A stretch of 35,543 bases of DNA from Chara braunii. Lineage: Eukaryota; Streptophyta; Charophyceae; Charales; Characeae. The DNA is taken from positions 1,735,827-1,771,369 of the forward strand of contig BFEA01000214.1 of assembly GCA_003427395.1 (NCBI GenBank). Reading direction: 5' to 3'. Of the stretch, positions 10,481 through 20,794 are shown piece after piece. Numbering within the stretch: the stretch's first letter is position 1; each line of letters starts with the position of its first letter. A program made the translations under genes and the position numbers. Under the pieces are notes generated by a model that saw nothing but the letters and a program-made list of their open reading frames with translations, made no database searches and was not told the DNA's origin.

Positions 10481-10939
10481 TTGTTTATAATCTCTCGTAA
10501 TTTTCTTGTCTCCCATGCATTAAGGCCCTAAAATTGCCTGAAAATTTGTGAAAACACATAATGGAAGAACAATAGGATGGAGCAAGAGTTGAAGCAGATA
10601 GTCAAGCAAAAAAAAGCAGTTCTTTTCTTTTTTTTTTCCCCTGCCCTGGGTACTTTGGAAGAACATAAAATAATGAAAAAAAAGAAAAGAAATAGGAACA
10701 GGTTCCAACAAGAAAAACTCTCAGTACCTAGTGAGAGTTCAAGGACTGTCTGATACAAGAGGGGGACAGAGCGCAGGGCATAAACGACGTCAACAAAAAT
10801 TGGGGTAGTAATGAGTGGCTAGCTGCGACAAAACTAGAAGGGAAACTCAGGTAGAGTCCACCATACTTATTGAACTCTTTTGGTGGAAGCTAAAAAATCA
10901 CCACCCCTAGGCGGCCCAACCTGAAACCATATCCCTACC
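10481..10939. other. Junction region, no recognised gene
   Basis: Between the fading LINE 3' end and the fading end of the minus-strand gypsy element. Poly-purine and poly-pyrimidine patches occur near 10600-10690. I see no domain in the short frames. Confidence 0.4.
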
Positions 10940-11139
10940 AGGTCATATTGACTCTGACGGACATGTGCATTCTGTTTGGCGCAATATATATTTCCGCACG
11001 TGAAAAGTTTTTTAGCCGAAGACCAACGTGCATTTACAATATTCCCCTGACACGGTGGAGCCCGTCCTTCATCCGTGATTTATTTTTGAAACTGTCTTCG
11101 AATGGTATTGAGGATAAAACCACAAGTACCTTTATCAAC

Positions 11140-11672
11140 TTTTTTTTTTTTGTCCATGGAAGCACTTTATCTTTGTCCCGGACCCACAAGAATGAGCAAG
11201 GGCTTGAGTAACCCAAACGAAGCTTGAGTTCGCGGCTTGTCCCGTTGATAGGCTTGACAAGTCTAGACGTAGTTTTTTGCATCGTCTAGCATACTAGGCC
11301 ACCAAAAACGCTGAACTAAATTTGCAATAGTCTTCTTGTAGCCGAAGTGCCCAGTCGCGTCATGAGACTCGCCTAAAAATAAACTACGTAGAAGCTCACT
11401 AGACAACACAGAGAATCTTTTGAACCTTGCCTTTTCAAGGAACAGTAATCCATCCACCATCACAAACTCGTTCGATCTCACTTTGTCTTTCACATCTAGT
11501 TTGCGACGTTGCGTATGATGTCTATCATGAGGGGATCTCCCTTGTAGGCATCTACCATCGATCGAGTTACTTCATCAGATAGGTGAAACTCAGTAATCAG
11601 CGGACCTAGGTAGTCTGCCTTACGTGACAGCGCATCAACAACCTTGTTATACTCTCCCTTCACGTAATCTAA
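11140..11672 (-). pseudogene. Ty3/gypsy pol, RNase H end and integrase start, broken
   Basis: On the minus strand, 11672 to about 11496 encodes the end of RNase H and the linker (LDYVKGEYNKVVDALSRKA is the classic gypsy/chromovirus tail). 11493-11263 encodes the integrase zinc-binding domain: HDATGHFGYKKT carries the two His, and TC-x-x-YQRDKPRT after an in-frame stop supplies the Cys side with the second Cys apparently replaced. G-LLKPL-PGQ follows near 11190. The integrase catalytic core is not readable beyond a possible SMD near 11155. Stop codons interrupt it. It joins the pol fragment at 15548-17185 across element E2. Confidence 0.85.
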
Positions 11673-12127
11673 CTTGAAGCTATGTATCACCCGCGGTCAT
11701 GACTGCGGGCCTGTTGATCGCATGCGGTCAGGATCATGGTCGTTGGGGCCAAGGTCGCAAACCCCCGATATTTTTAATTCCTAGGATAATACGCGGAAAA
11801 CAAAACAAAACATATGGGGTTGTAGGGTTTGAAACACCCAACATCCCCATATTTTTTATTTATTTTTTGATGTTTTTTATGATTTAAAAAAATAAAAAAA
11901 AACAAAAAGTATTAAAATCAAAAGAAACATAATTAAAAAAAAAACTTTTATTTATTTATTTTTTTTCGATTGCTGGTGGGACAATCATGGTTCACATGTT
12001 TTTTTTTTTTTTTTTTTTACCTACATTAGGCTACGTATGCAAATATGAAAGAAACAAAAGAAAAAAAATAATAATGAAAAGAAAAACCAAAGCCATTTTT
12101 TTTTTTTTTTTTTTTTTTCGTTTTTGC

Positions 12128-12451
12128 TAGACACACACACTGATTGATTGATTGATTGATTGATTGTGTGTGCGTGTGTGTGTGTTGTCATATTCGTTAT
12201 TCACTAAAAAAAAACATGAATGTACTAGACTGTTTCGTCGTGTGTGTGCGTGTGTGTGTGTGTGCATGTGCGTGCGCAGGTGGGTGGGTGGGTGTGTGAG
12301 TGTCTGTGTGTCTGTGTGTGTATGTGGGTGAGGGCGTGTGTGTGTGTGTGTGTGCTCGCACATGTGTGTTTGTGCGCTTGAGTGTGTGTGTCCGTGTGTG
12401 TGTGTGTGTGTGTGCGCGTGCGTGTTTGTGAGCGAGAATGTGTGTGTGTGC

Positions 12452-12508
<57 letters not shown>

Positions 12509-12541
12509 CGAGAGAGTGTGTGTGTGTGCGTGTGTGTGTGN

Positions 12542-12612
<71 letters not shown>
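12128..12612. repeat. (AC)n/(TGAT)n followed by ~450 bp of (GT)n with an ambiguous base
   Basis: ACACAC and TGATTGAT repeats (12129-12165) are followed by GT-rich sequence with scattered interruptions to 12612. The single unresolved base n at 12541 lies inside the purest part. The true tract length is probably not reliable, because short reads cannot span it. Frames of alternating Val-Cys through this tract are by-products. Confidence 0.95.
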
Positions 12613-12613
<1 letters not shown>

Positions 12614-12621
12614 CTGTGTTT

Positions 12622-12911
12622 GTTAAGATGCGTTACGATTGGACATGCGATGATACGGAAACCATATCATCAAATAAGCTCCGAAATAATAGATCGACGC
12701 ATTCTTCATAAAAATCAAGTTGGGTTGACACATGATTTTAATTGACCCAAACCCTACACAAGGAGAGTTAAGATGCGTCACGGTAGGACACGTGATGATA
12801 CAAAAACCATATCATCAAATAAACTCCGAAATAATAGACCGACGCACTCTCCGTAAAAATCAAGTTGGGTGGATACAAGATTTTAATTGACCCAAACCCT
12901 ATACAAGGAGT
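12622..12911. repeat. 145-bp tandem duplication in E2
   Basis: Two copies, 12622-12766 and 12767-12911, each start with GTTAAGATGCGT and end near ACAAGGAG. They share CCATATCATCAAATAA-x-CTCCGAAATAATAGA and TTTTAATTGACCCAAACCCTA. A single diverged copy of part of the unit is in E1 near 6640-6690, so the duplication happened in the E2 lineage. Confidence 0.85.
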
Positions 12912-13870
12912 GCCATCGTTGCTGCCCGGGGATCCAAGTCAACCCATACACTCTTCAAACGAAGTCGTAGCAAAGGGTTTACTTAGCAGAGCTCCCAACT
13001 CAATAATCAATAATAGTAAAAAATAGTGACAATAATGAAAAAACAAATACGATTAAAAGACTAAAAATTTTTGTTTACATCCAAAGTGGTTGGTAATAAT
13101 TACTGAAAACACATGTCATAGATTAAGACAATATATACGAATGTATCGAATAGTAAGATCAATCGAAGCATGCATGGTTTTTGTCAAACCATGCAGAATC
13201 CAAAAAAAAAGACTTGACGTAAGTTTTTTATGAATCAACAGGGGCGATTACATAGACGAATATCTATGCAGGGAGTAAGAAAGCATGAAACAGCGAGAGT
13301 GAGCAAGGAAAATTTATCAAATCTGTCCATCCCTCTTGAATCACGAAGAATGAAAAAAAAAAAAAACCACTTGTTTTTGGAATTCAACACCAAGCGAGAC
13401 GGCAATCAATTCTTAAAAGGAACCTTATATAGGGCATGGAAAATCGATTGCTATTCATGGAAAATAACTCGATAATCGTATTTCCAACAAAATAATGAAT
13501 ATATATATATATATGTAATAAAAAAACAGGTTTTTCACTTATGACAAAGTCAATCCTAAGTACATAAAAAACTTCTTGGATCAAACGAACATTACTAACA
13601 TGGCTATTTCCTAGAAAATGCATGAAAAATAGAGCAATTACCGCATCATTTTGCTTATGTACTAGAAAAAGCTGATCGTCATGTTTTCTATACATGAAAA
13701 AAGTAAACATCATCTAATGACAAATTGTTAAAGTCACGAGACAGACAGATGTAGCACACAGGGAACATGAATGAAAGAATAAATGGGCGAGAAAGCATTG
13801 AAAGAACATTGTTCGCAGTTGTACCGTCAATTTTATCACTCCATGAGATTGTACAAAGAACTGAACACAC
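12912..13870. other. E2 interior, no recognised gene
   Basis: AT-rich sequence with an (AT)n run at 13498-13514. A minus-strand frame of about 100 codons (13384-13713) shows no recognisable domain and includes low-complexity Tyr/Ile codons from the AT run. I would not call a gene here. Confidence 0.4.
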
Positions 13871-13879
13871 TTAGCATAA

Positions 13880-14395
13880 AAAAAATGCACAAGTCTCGAC
13901 CGCATTCCCAAGGGAGGATCCATGCATTGCGGGATCGTATCCCCGACAACCATCGTAGGGAGGGTAGTGACATTCTTTGAAGCACAAATTTGTCGCTGGC
14001 CACAAACTCACAGCTTCATCAGAGGGTAAACCGTGCAACATTGCGTGTGCTTTGGTAGCGCGAGGGAGGAAGAAGAGGGCGAAGCAGATTCCAGACGGTG
14101 AATGGAAGCAAGGGAGGATAAGACGTGCGAGCAAGGCCTTGCATCACCACGTATGCTTAGTTACCACGAAAGAGGAAGAAGGAGGGGGAGGAGATTGTAG
14201 GTGGTGGAGAAATGCAAGAAAGGACATGGACGCGAGCAATGTAACGAAAGCGAGCAGGACGAAGGCGAAGATTTCTATAGCAGCCTCCGCACGTTCCGCC
14301 ATCCCCGCCTACCTCGACGTGATCTCTAAAAGCGCGAGGGTTTTGCAAAGCAGCCACCTAAACAACACGAAGGGATGAAATTATAAAATAATCAT
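13880..14395 (-). pseudogene. E2-encoded predicted membrane protein, broken copy
   Basis: This is the minus-strand counterpart of the E1 frame at 7659-8113. From about 14390 downward it reads FHPFVLFRWLLCK, a short stretch with a stop, AIEIFAFVLLAFVTLLASMS as a hydrophobic helix, then FLAFLHHLQSPPPPS. After about 120 bases not present in E1 it continues with HGLPSDEAVSLWPATN and a Cys/Tyr-rich end (about 14050-13880). Frameshifts and a stop break it. Similarity to E1 lies in the same order and is stronger in the protein sense than in flanking DNA, which supports descent from a coding gene. Function and family unknown. Confidence 0.5.
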
Positions 14396-14869
14396 GGTCG
14401 TATTGCAAAAATGTGTAGCATGGCGTTCCGCGAGCAGTAACTTGAAGCAGAGTTGAAGGTGCGGCATGACGGACGCAAAGGGATAGGCGCATAGAGGCAG
14501 AGCGAACAAATAGTCATCGTCGAGAGTAACATAATTATACCGAGTCCTCCTCTGTGCCGATGATCGGATCCAGAAGTGCAGCATCCACCTCGTAGTTCAT
14601 GGCTACTATCGTCTGCAGCTAGCTCGCCTAAAGCCCGTAATTCCCCGCCCGAAGTAAACAGAGATACAAACACAGTCAGTGTCCGGTACGCTAGGCAATC
14701 TTGTTCATGAGAAAGTATGCGCACTAAATGCGGGTAGTGAAGCTTCCCATGAAAAATGCCTAAAATAGTATTGTCGAATCATCAACTACTGAGAAACCCT
14801 CATCAGATTGCTCGTTCCTGACACAACTGAAAACGACAACGACAAACGAATAAAGAAAAAAGAAAAACG

Positions 14870-14901
<32 letters not shown>

Positions 14902-15200
14902 AAAATTTAGGAAGAAATCAACAAGGGAAAAAAATGAAACCGACAACGTGACTATTGTCATGCTCAAATATTATTAGGCGTTCGTTCGAAGACCTTTCGA
15001 ATCGCGCCCTTTTGAAGAACGCTAGCAACCAGATGGGTTACGAGCTGGTTTTTATTGCGCCTTTTCGAAAAAAATGAGAAAAAAGGAAGGAAAAAAGAGA
15101 AAACGAGAAAGAAAAAAATTATTATTATTACAACAGGATTTTTTTTTCAGCCAGATCTCCTTGGCTTGTTGATGCGGGTTCATCCGTTCATAGTTTGATC
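14396..15200. other. E2 right interior, no recognised gene
   Basis: Contains A-rich low-complexity sequence around 14820-14940 and 15065-15135. Frames are short. I see nothing that can be named. Confidence 0.4.
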
Positions 15201-15209
15201 CGAGTGAGC

Positions 15210-15536
15210 CTGTGTGTGTGTGTGTGTGTGTGTGCTGGGGGGAGGGTTGGGAGGATCTCCCTCACCAATCAATCAATCAATCAATCAATCAACCAATCAA
15301 TCAGTCAATCAATCAATCAATAAAAAAACAATCAAGCAATCTTTTTTTTTTCTATATATATATTTTTTTCACACACAAAAAACGACCCCCAAAATTTTTT
15401 ATTTTTTTAGCTTTTTTTTTGTTCAAGGGGTTAGGGTCGGGGTTTCAGAACCCCAATCCGCAAGCCCGACCTCCAACCCCCTCTCCCCTCGGTAGCTGTG
15501 GGCTGCGGCAGACCGTGACCGTAGGTGTTTCATAGG
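15210..15536. repeat. E2 right arm: (TG)n, hairpin, (AATC)n, then right terminus
   Basis: TG repeats (15210-15234), a GGGGGGAGGG...CTCCCTC imperfect hairpin, then AATC repeats (15264-15333), (AT)n, poly-T and a GGGGTTTCAGAACCCC hairpin near 15438. This is the fourth instance of the composite seen three times at 2036-2545, here as a part of E2. The final 60 bases form the right TIR. Confidence 0.8.
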
Positions 15537-15547
15537 CTTGAAGTTAT

Positions 15548-17185
15548 AATGATCTATGACTGTAATCCAGCGTTTGAGTGCATCAGAGAGAATAGGCTGT
15601 GTCGTAATAATCCATTTGTCACGAGGGTTAGATGGTTGGTCCTCAAGTAAAAGAACCAAGCAGATAACGTTTCCAGTGGACAAAAACTTTGTAAAGGGCG
15701 TAGAGTTCCCTTTCATATGGGACTTTGCCAACTTCTTCGATTGCATCTTCTTACTGGTGTACTCAATCGGCCTCAACTTCTTCCCTTCCTGCTGGGCCAT
15801 CACTGCGCCAATGCCATATTAGCTTGCGTTAGTGGTCACGACGAATGACATTTCCGGATCGGGGATCATGAGAATCTCATAATATGTGAGGGCGTACTTC
15901 ATTCTTTTGAAAGTAGCCTTACACTTGTTTGTCCATTCCCATGGTGTGTCAAGGCACGTTAGATCAGTCAAAGGGGCGGCCACCGTACTACAGTTCTTAA
16001 CGAAGTTGCGGTCGTAGCCAGCCATCCCTAAGAACAATCTGACCTTAGTTACAAACTGGGGTCGTGGCCAATCACGAATTTTAGCCACCTTTGCATCTTC
16101 AGACCTTATCCCTTTCGCGGATATCTAATGACCCCAATACAAGATTTTAATGCGACCAAACTCACATTTTTCTAAATTGGTCTTGTACTTGTGCTGTCGT
16201 AGCAGTGAGAGCGCAGTTTCTACATCTTGGGAAATACCCTATTCATGGGATGTTGGAATCAGTGAAATGTACCCGACGCACTGCAAAGGGCAAAAAGTAT
16301 CACCAGAAATTCGTACAGACCGTACCTTATATGAAATGTGGTTATGTGACGATCCTCCGGTGTAATGGCAATTTGATGGTAGTCAAACTTCAAGTCTATC
16401 TTTGTAAAGTACTTACACCCCTGCACTGCCTCCACCCTATCCAATAGGTCGTCGATGTGGGGTGGAGGCTTTGCGTTCTTAACGGTGATTGCATTAAGAC
16501 CTCTATAATCAATGCATATCCTTAATGATCCCCCCTTCTTTGGGACGAATAGTATTGGCGAGTCGAAGAGGGAAGTACTAAGCCGAATCTAACCCTTCTC
16601 TGTGAGCTCTTTCAGTTGTCGACGAAGGTCGTCCAACTCAATTGAAGCTATCCTATAAATCCTCCCCTTTGTTGGTTTACTCTCTGGGATTGCCTCTATG
16701 GTCTGGACAACTTCCCCGCATACGACTCTCGGAGAGTTCTCAAACAAATGAGGGTACTTAGCAACAATTGTTTCTATCTCTGGGGGTGTCTTAACGACCT
16801 CCCATTTCTCAGAGACGTAAACTAAGTACGTACCCTCCTCTTGGTTCTGTTTAGAATAGTTATAGAATGCAGTTGTACACAATCACTGATAGGAGTCAAC
16901 TAACATGCATGTTCTATACGTAGCTAGTCTAACAGGTCTCCCATCATACACCACATGCTTTTACACTTTCCGGTCCAAATCAAACTGGGGCTTGACAACC
17001 TGAAGGTAGTACATACCCAACAACATATCAAAAGGCAAGTCGTCGTTAATTAGGAACAAAATTTGATGATTAGGTTCCCCACCTCCATAAGAGAAGGTGC
17101 AGTCCAGGTCCTTAACGTAGTCTTTAACCAACATACGTTCTTTGTTGGCTAGAGTAGATGTGACATGTCTACTCAAGCACTGCAC
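15548..17185 (-). pseudogene. Ty3/gypsy pol: protease, RT and RNase H, broken
   Basis: Read from 17185 downward: the C-terminal half of a retropepsin (LPFDMLLGMYYLQVVKPQFD, about 17040-16980), the linker to RT (YRIASIELDDLRRQLKELTE near 16650-16590), RT fingers and palm (FVPKKGGSLRICIDYRGLN near 16550-16490; YFTKIDLKFDYHQI near 16415-16370, with the first catalytic Asp), the TF/YGLYEF region, then MNRVF near 16230. The expected YLDD box is absent: the sequence passes straight from MNRVF to RQHKYKTNLEKCEFG (about 16200-16160), a loss of roughly 35 codons. RNase H follows (AKIRDWPRPQ to LSDALKRWITVID, 16088-15550). In-frame stops are scattered. Confidence 0.9.
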
Positions 17186-18100
17186 CCGGTGTCGGTGTGA
17201 ATACCCTTACAAGGGTATCCGCCCTGGTTTTGACAAGCGACGAAAGAATAAGTTTGGTTTGAGGTTTAAGTATACCGTGCGAGGCGCGACTGTGTCTGTT
17301 GTTTGGGATGACTGAGTGGTTGACTAAAAATTCTAGAATAAAGAGTGTGTGGGCGCGCTGACTTAAGGCGCGTGTGTGATCTTTCTTCCTTTTGATGAAT
17401 TGTAAAGTCGACAATGGTTGTCGTCCATGTCTTTATTTCTGATTAAAATAGGATTAAAAAGATTTTGTCACTCGATTGGTGTGCTTGTCGGTGACGTGTG
17501 CGTGCGGAGAACGACGTCGACAAAAGTATGATTTTAAAAACGTTTTGGTAGATCTGAGCATCGTACAATACCTTATATAGGCGTCCGCTAGTACTAGGCT
17601 TAGCCTTCGACCTAGCACTATTGGTTACGGTATCAGACTTCCAACAAGGACATTCAGGGATCGAGACTAACAAGCGACGGTATAGGAGCATCAGGGCGGC
17701 AAGAAGGAACCAACGGGTTGAGGGCCCCAACCAGGCTATCCCCGTGGTTTTGTTGTCCACGAGGTTGTGCGGCGAGGGTCAAGGCATGCGGTTTAGCATT
17801 ATTACTTATTTTATTTATTTTCGTCGTTTTGGTCATTCTTTCCAAAGCCAGGCGCGACACCGGGACCGATGGTAGTCAGAGTGCATGCAAACCGGTGGGG
17901 GAAGGGCCCTCGAGGTTGAAGGAGCCCGAGTAGCTTGTGTTTTTGTATGTACACGACTCGCCAGCCGCTCTACTATGAGAGGTTTGAATGTGAGCATGCA
18001 GCAGGGCCCCGAAAGAGGGTGTACGAAGCCTGAACGGGCCGTGGCTAGGTCACGGTGCCGAGACCGCAGACTGTGTATGGCTGGTTACACGAAAATCCTT
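17186..18100. other. Unrecognised, upstream of the gypsy pol
   Basis: By position this should hold gag and 5' parts of the gypsy element, but I cannot read a capsid or CCHC zinc knuckle in any frame. Minus-strand frames of 80-105 codons at 17169-17414 and 17443-17760 show no motif. Balanced base composition, no microsatellites. Confidence 0.4.
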
Positions 18101-18121
18101 CTTCATTACGGCTTTCAAAGT

Positions 18122-18690
18122 TTTCATTTGAATGTTTGCTACTACTGTCGAGGTCAATGCCGGATCCGTTTCACCAAGGCTCACGCCCAGACATTGTAGT
18201 AGGCCGGGCCCTTTCATTCGTCGAGGGGGCCAAAGTGGTCGCAACAGTCGAGCATAGGCTGTACTCTTTAGTGAGTTTAACTCTCGTGACCGCTGGCCTG
18301 CTGTCCGTGTCGTGGGGTGTCTGAGTGTAGTAAAGTAGGCATCCTAACGATAGGGGCCGCAGGTTGCAACAGGGCCTGGACATATGGATTCGCCGCTACT
18401 TTAGGCTTTTGAATATTTGCTACTACCATTTTTGATCTGCGTCGGGGACCCGCTTCATCGGGACTTACACTGCGGGTGTTTGCAGCGGGCCCAGGGTCTG
18501 CCTACTTGTCACAACATCAGATTTACGAAAGTACCGAGTATAGGTCGGGTGCTTCAGCACCATTTACCCATATCAGGGCTAATAAACTCGACAGTGAGTT
18601 ACTATACACTCCTTAGTGAATTTCGACTTCCATTCCTATCGGCCTGCTATCTGTGCTGATGGATACTTAGGTGGTGTCTGGGCTAGTGCC
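18122..18690. repeat. Diverged two-copy direct repeat
   Basis: The block starting near 18122 (TTTGAATGTTTGCTACTAC, later GGCCTGCTGTCCGTG near 18295) recurs from about 18406 (TTTGAATATTTGCTACTAC, later GGCCTGCTATCTGTG near 18641). Order is preserved with many substitutions and indels. No coding function is evident. Confidence 0.6.
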
Positions 18691-18904
18691 TGACTTAAAA
18701 TTGTGGCTGACTAGGGAGAGAAGGAGATAGTAAACGTGGACGCTAGTATTGCCATAGTACGCTCGACGTTGGAGGTGGAGACTGTGCGTGGGCATAGCAG
18801 CTAAGAGGCGTTGTGACGAGGGGACCGGGTTTGGAACCAGTATCTACGCCAACGATTTTTTGGGTCAGGCCTAGCATTAGTCCCAACTGTGGGGATGTAG
18901 AATT

Positions 18905-18928
18905 GTCTCTCGGGGCATTCGAAAAAAG

Positions 18929-18959
<31 letters not shown>

Positions 18960-19021
18960 GACCTCTACGCAAGGACAACATGGATAAATCAAGGGAGGGC
19001 CTGTGCGTTCCAACTTTCCCC
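18905..19021 (+). ncRNA. U6: U6 snRNA-like sequence
   Basis: The core AAAATTGGAACGATACAGAG and the following AAGATTAGCATG are exact matches to the universal U6 core as I know it, including the ACAGAGA box (18943-18949) that pairs with the 5' splice site and the AGC triad (18955-18957). A 5' stem CTCTCGGGG resembles the U6 cap-proximal hairpin with a few extra bases. ACGCAAGGA of the internal stem-loop is kept, but surrounding bases differ from plant U6, mostly G-to-A or C-to-T. The 3' part ends GCGTTCCAACTTT before a T7 run (19022-19028) suited to Pol III termination. I see no plant upstream sequence element or correctly placed TATA box. It may therefore be a pseudogene or use another promoter. 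Confidence 0.83.
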
Positions 19022-19028
19022 TTTTTTT
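19022..19028 (+). terminator. Pol III-type T-run after the U6-like sequence
   Basis: Seven T residues follow the U6-like 3' end after a CCCC. Pol III normally stops at four or more T. Confidence 0.5.
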
Positions 19029-20790
19029 CTTCTCTCTCACATTTGGTGACCGCTTCCGTTAGGGTCAAGTGTCGTTGGATCGGACGCTGCCAGGAGCTGC
19101 GTTAATACGAAGGAGAGAGAAGACAAGAGTGAAGGCGGTAAGGAGTGGGACTAAGCCTGACCGACGAATTGTGCCACGTATACGCAAAAAGGAGCGATGG
19201 TGAAAGAAGGACAGGGTGCAATGGAAAGTACGAGGTGCGCTTGATTGTGAGTGGTTTTAAGTGGGGAAATAGAAGATTCCGAGGTCTTAGCCCAAGGCGA
19301 CTTGAAATCAGTTTAGCAAATAGAACAGTGCATGACGCGGTAGATGAGAAAAAAACGTCGAAGCATATTGGAGATAGCGGGAGTGAAAATCAAGATCTCA
19401 CTCGATTCTTTATGGAATCGAGCGAACTGGAGTATTAGTTGGGGGTTTTATGAAACTGCGAATCCAATGGTAAACTCGGATTAAAGAATAAGTGGTTGGA
19501 ATCGGGGCTACAAAGTGGTGAGCTGCGCTGAGCAGGGAATTTCGGTATCAGGCGGTATCGCAGTGTACCTAGTCACGTTCTAACAGACGACTCAACCAAT
19601 TTTGCTCGTCCTGCCGATAAAAGTAGCACGAAGTTAAACGTGGGATAGGAATAACTTAATTGGCGGAGCACGGCAATTAGCATCACTGAATTTTATCATG
19701 ATCTAGCGAAGAGTACATCCGGATTCCATTCGTTCGATCGACAGAGGTAAAGTAAAGGCAACCGGCGTGGGAAGAGACTTACTTATCAGGCCAGCGAGTT
19801 ACACATCCCGTCAGGCGCAGTAACGCAAGCCATCTAAAGGATTGGAGACCTCCCTGTTAGCAAATGCGTTGTCATTCGAGAGGAGCATTTGCCTGTTGCT
19901 CACTGGGAGATTCATTTTGACTCCACTCATCCTATCGATCCAAGTAGCGGGAGGCTGTTCACGCGATTAGGATACTTACCCATTGACCGAGTCGGAGAAA
20001 GTAGGAGATGAGCCACGAAGGCCGGAGACAAACCCGCTGGCCGGCCGCTATGCGCTACCGAGTGAAGGAGTGACGAGCGAGTAGCCCTACCTGTTGGTCA
20101 ATGGAGTGCTCAAACTGCTTAAAAGAGTTGTTGCAGGCTAACTGCGAGGGTGTGTAATTACTCAACCCTGACACGCTATCTATCCGGCCAACTAGAGCGG
20201 TGAGGAGTGAGGCCAAAAAGGTAGCTGGCCAGCACACTACTCGTTCCTTTCGAAGGAAGCGTTTGGGAGCGAGTCGAGAGGCGGCGTACTTGCCTGCAGG
20301 CCGACGTGCAACTCAGTCTGTTGTACGGGGTGATTGAAAACAGTCCTGGGACTGCAGACTTATCTGCTAGCCGATGCGATGTTCGTCCTGCCAGCGGAGC
20401 TAGCCGGAGGCGAGCCAAAAGGCTGCGAGCTCACCCATAGCTAACACACTTGGGGTTGCAAGCTTGGGCGGAGTAGCAGAGTCCTTTGGAGGATGTACTG
20501 TTGCGATTTGGAGATATCCAGGGAGTCATCAGTTAGTAATTTGACTCCATGTCACTAGGCTGCAGCACGTTTTGGCCGCCATTGCGAAGCCCTCATTCAG
20601 GCGTATGAAGATTACAAGGTCCTCTCCTGAGAGTTGAGTCAGTCCCTCTCTTGTATCTCGAGCATCTGAAACCCCTTATCTTCTGTTTTTCTTACTCTCA
20701 GTCTAATCTTTGTTCAAAGAGGAAGGTGGCACGTGGGATTGCAACCCGTAGGACCGCTACAAGACTCTGTGGGGAGTTAGCCCACTGATT
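19029..20790. other. No recognised gene
   Basis: About 1.7 kb of balanced, purine-rich + strand sequence. The longest frames are 60-97 codons with no motif. I looked for tRNA B-box patterns and for CCHC knuckles without success. Confidence 0.4.
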
Positions 20791-20794
20791 GCGG

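Larger units (their letters stand above)
11684..15536. mobile_element. Element E2: 3.85 kb element inserted in gypsy RNase H
   Basis: The gypsy reading frame stops at 15548 and resumes at 11672 with the short peptide NFK/SFK repeated, which reveals a target duplication: CTTGAAGCTAT (11673-11683) versus CTTGAAGTTAT (15537-15547), 10 of 11 identical. The ends are imperfect inverted repeats: the left has CACCCGCGGTCATGACTGC, and the right, reverse-complemented, has CACCTACGGTCACGG. An 8-11 base duplication with long imperfect TIRs would suit a Mutator-like or unclassified element, but no transposase is seen. The interior is colinear with E1. It carries the (GT)n tract, the 145-base tandem duplication and the membrane-protein-like frame. 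Confidence 0.8.

Noticed and set aside
12541-12541. Ambiguous base as a biological feature
   Set aside because: An assembly uncertainty inside a long GT run.
18801-19068. Minus-strand ORFs over the U6-like sequence
   Set aside because: Antisense to a clear snRNA-like sequence, with no motif.
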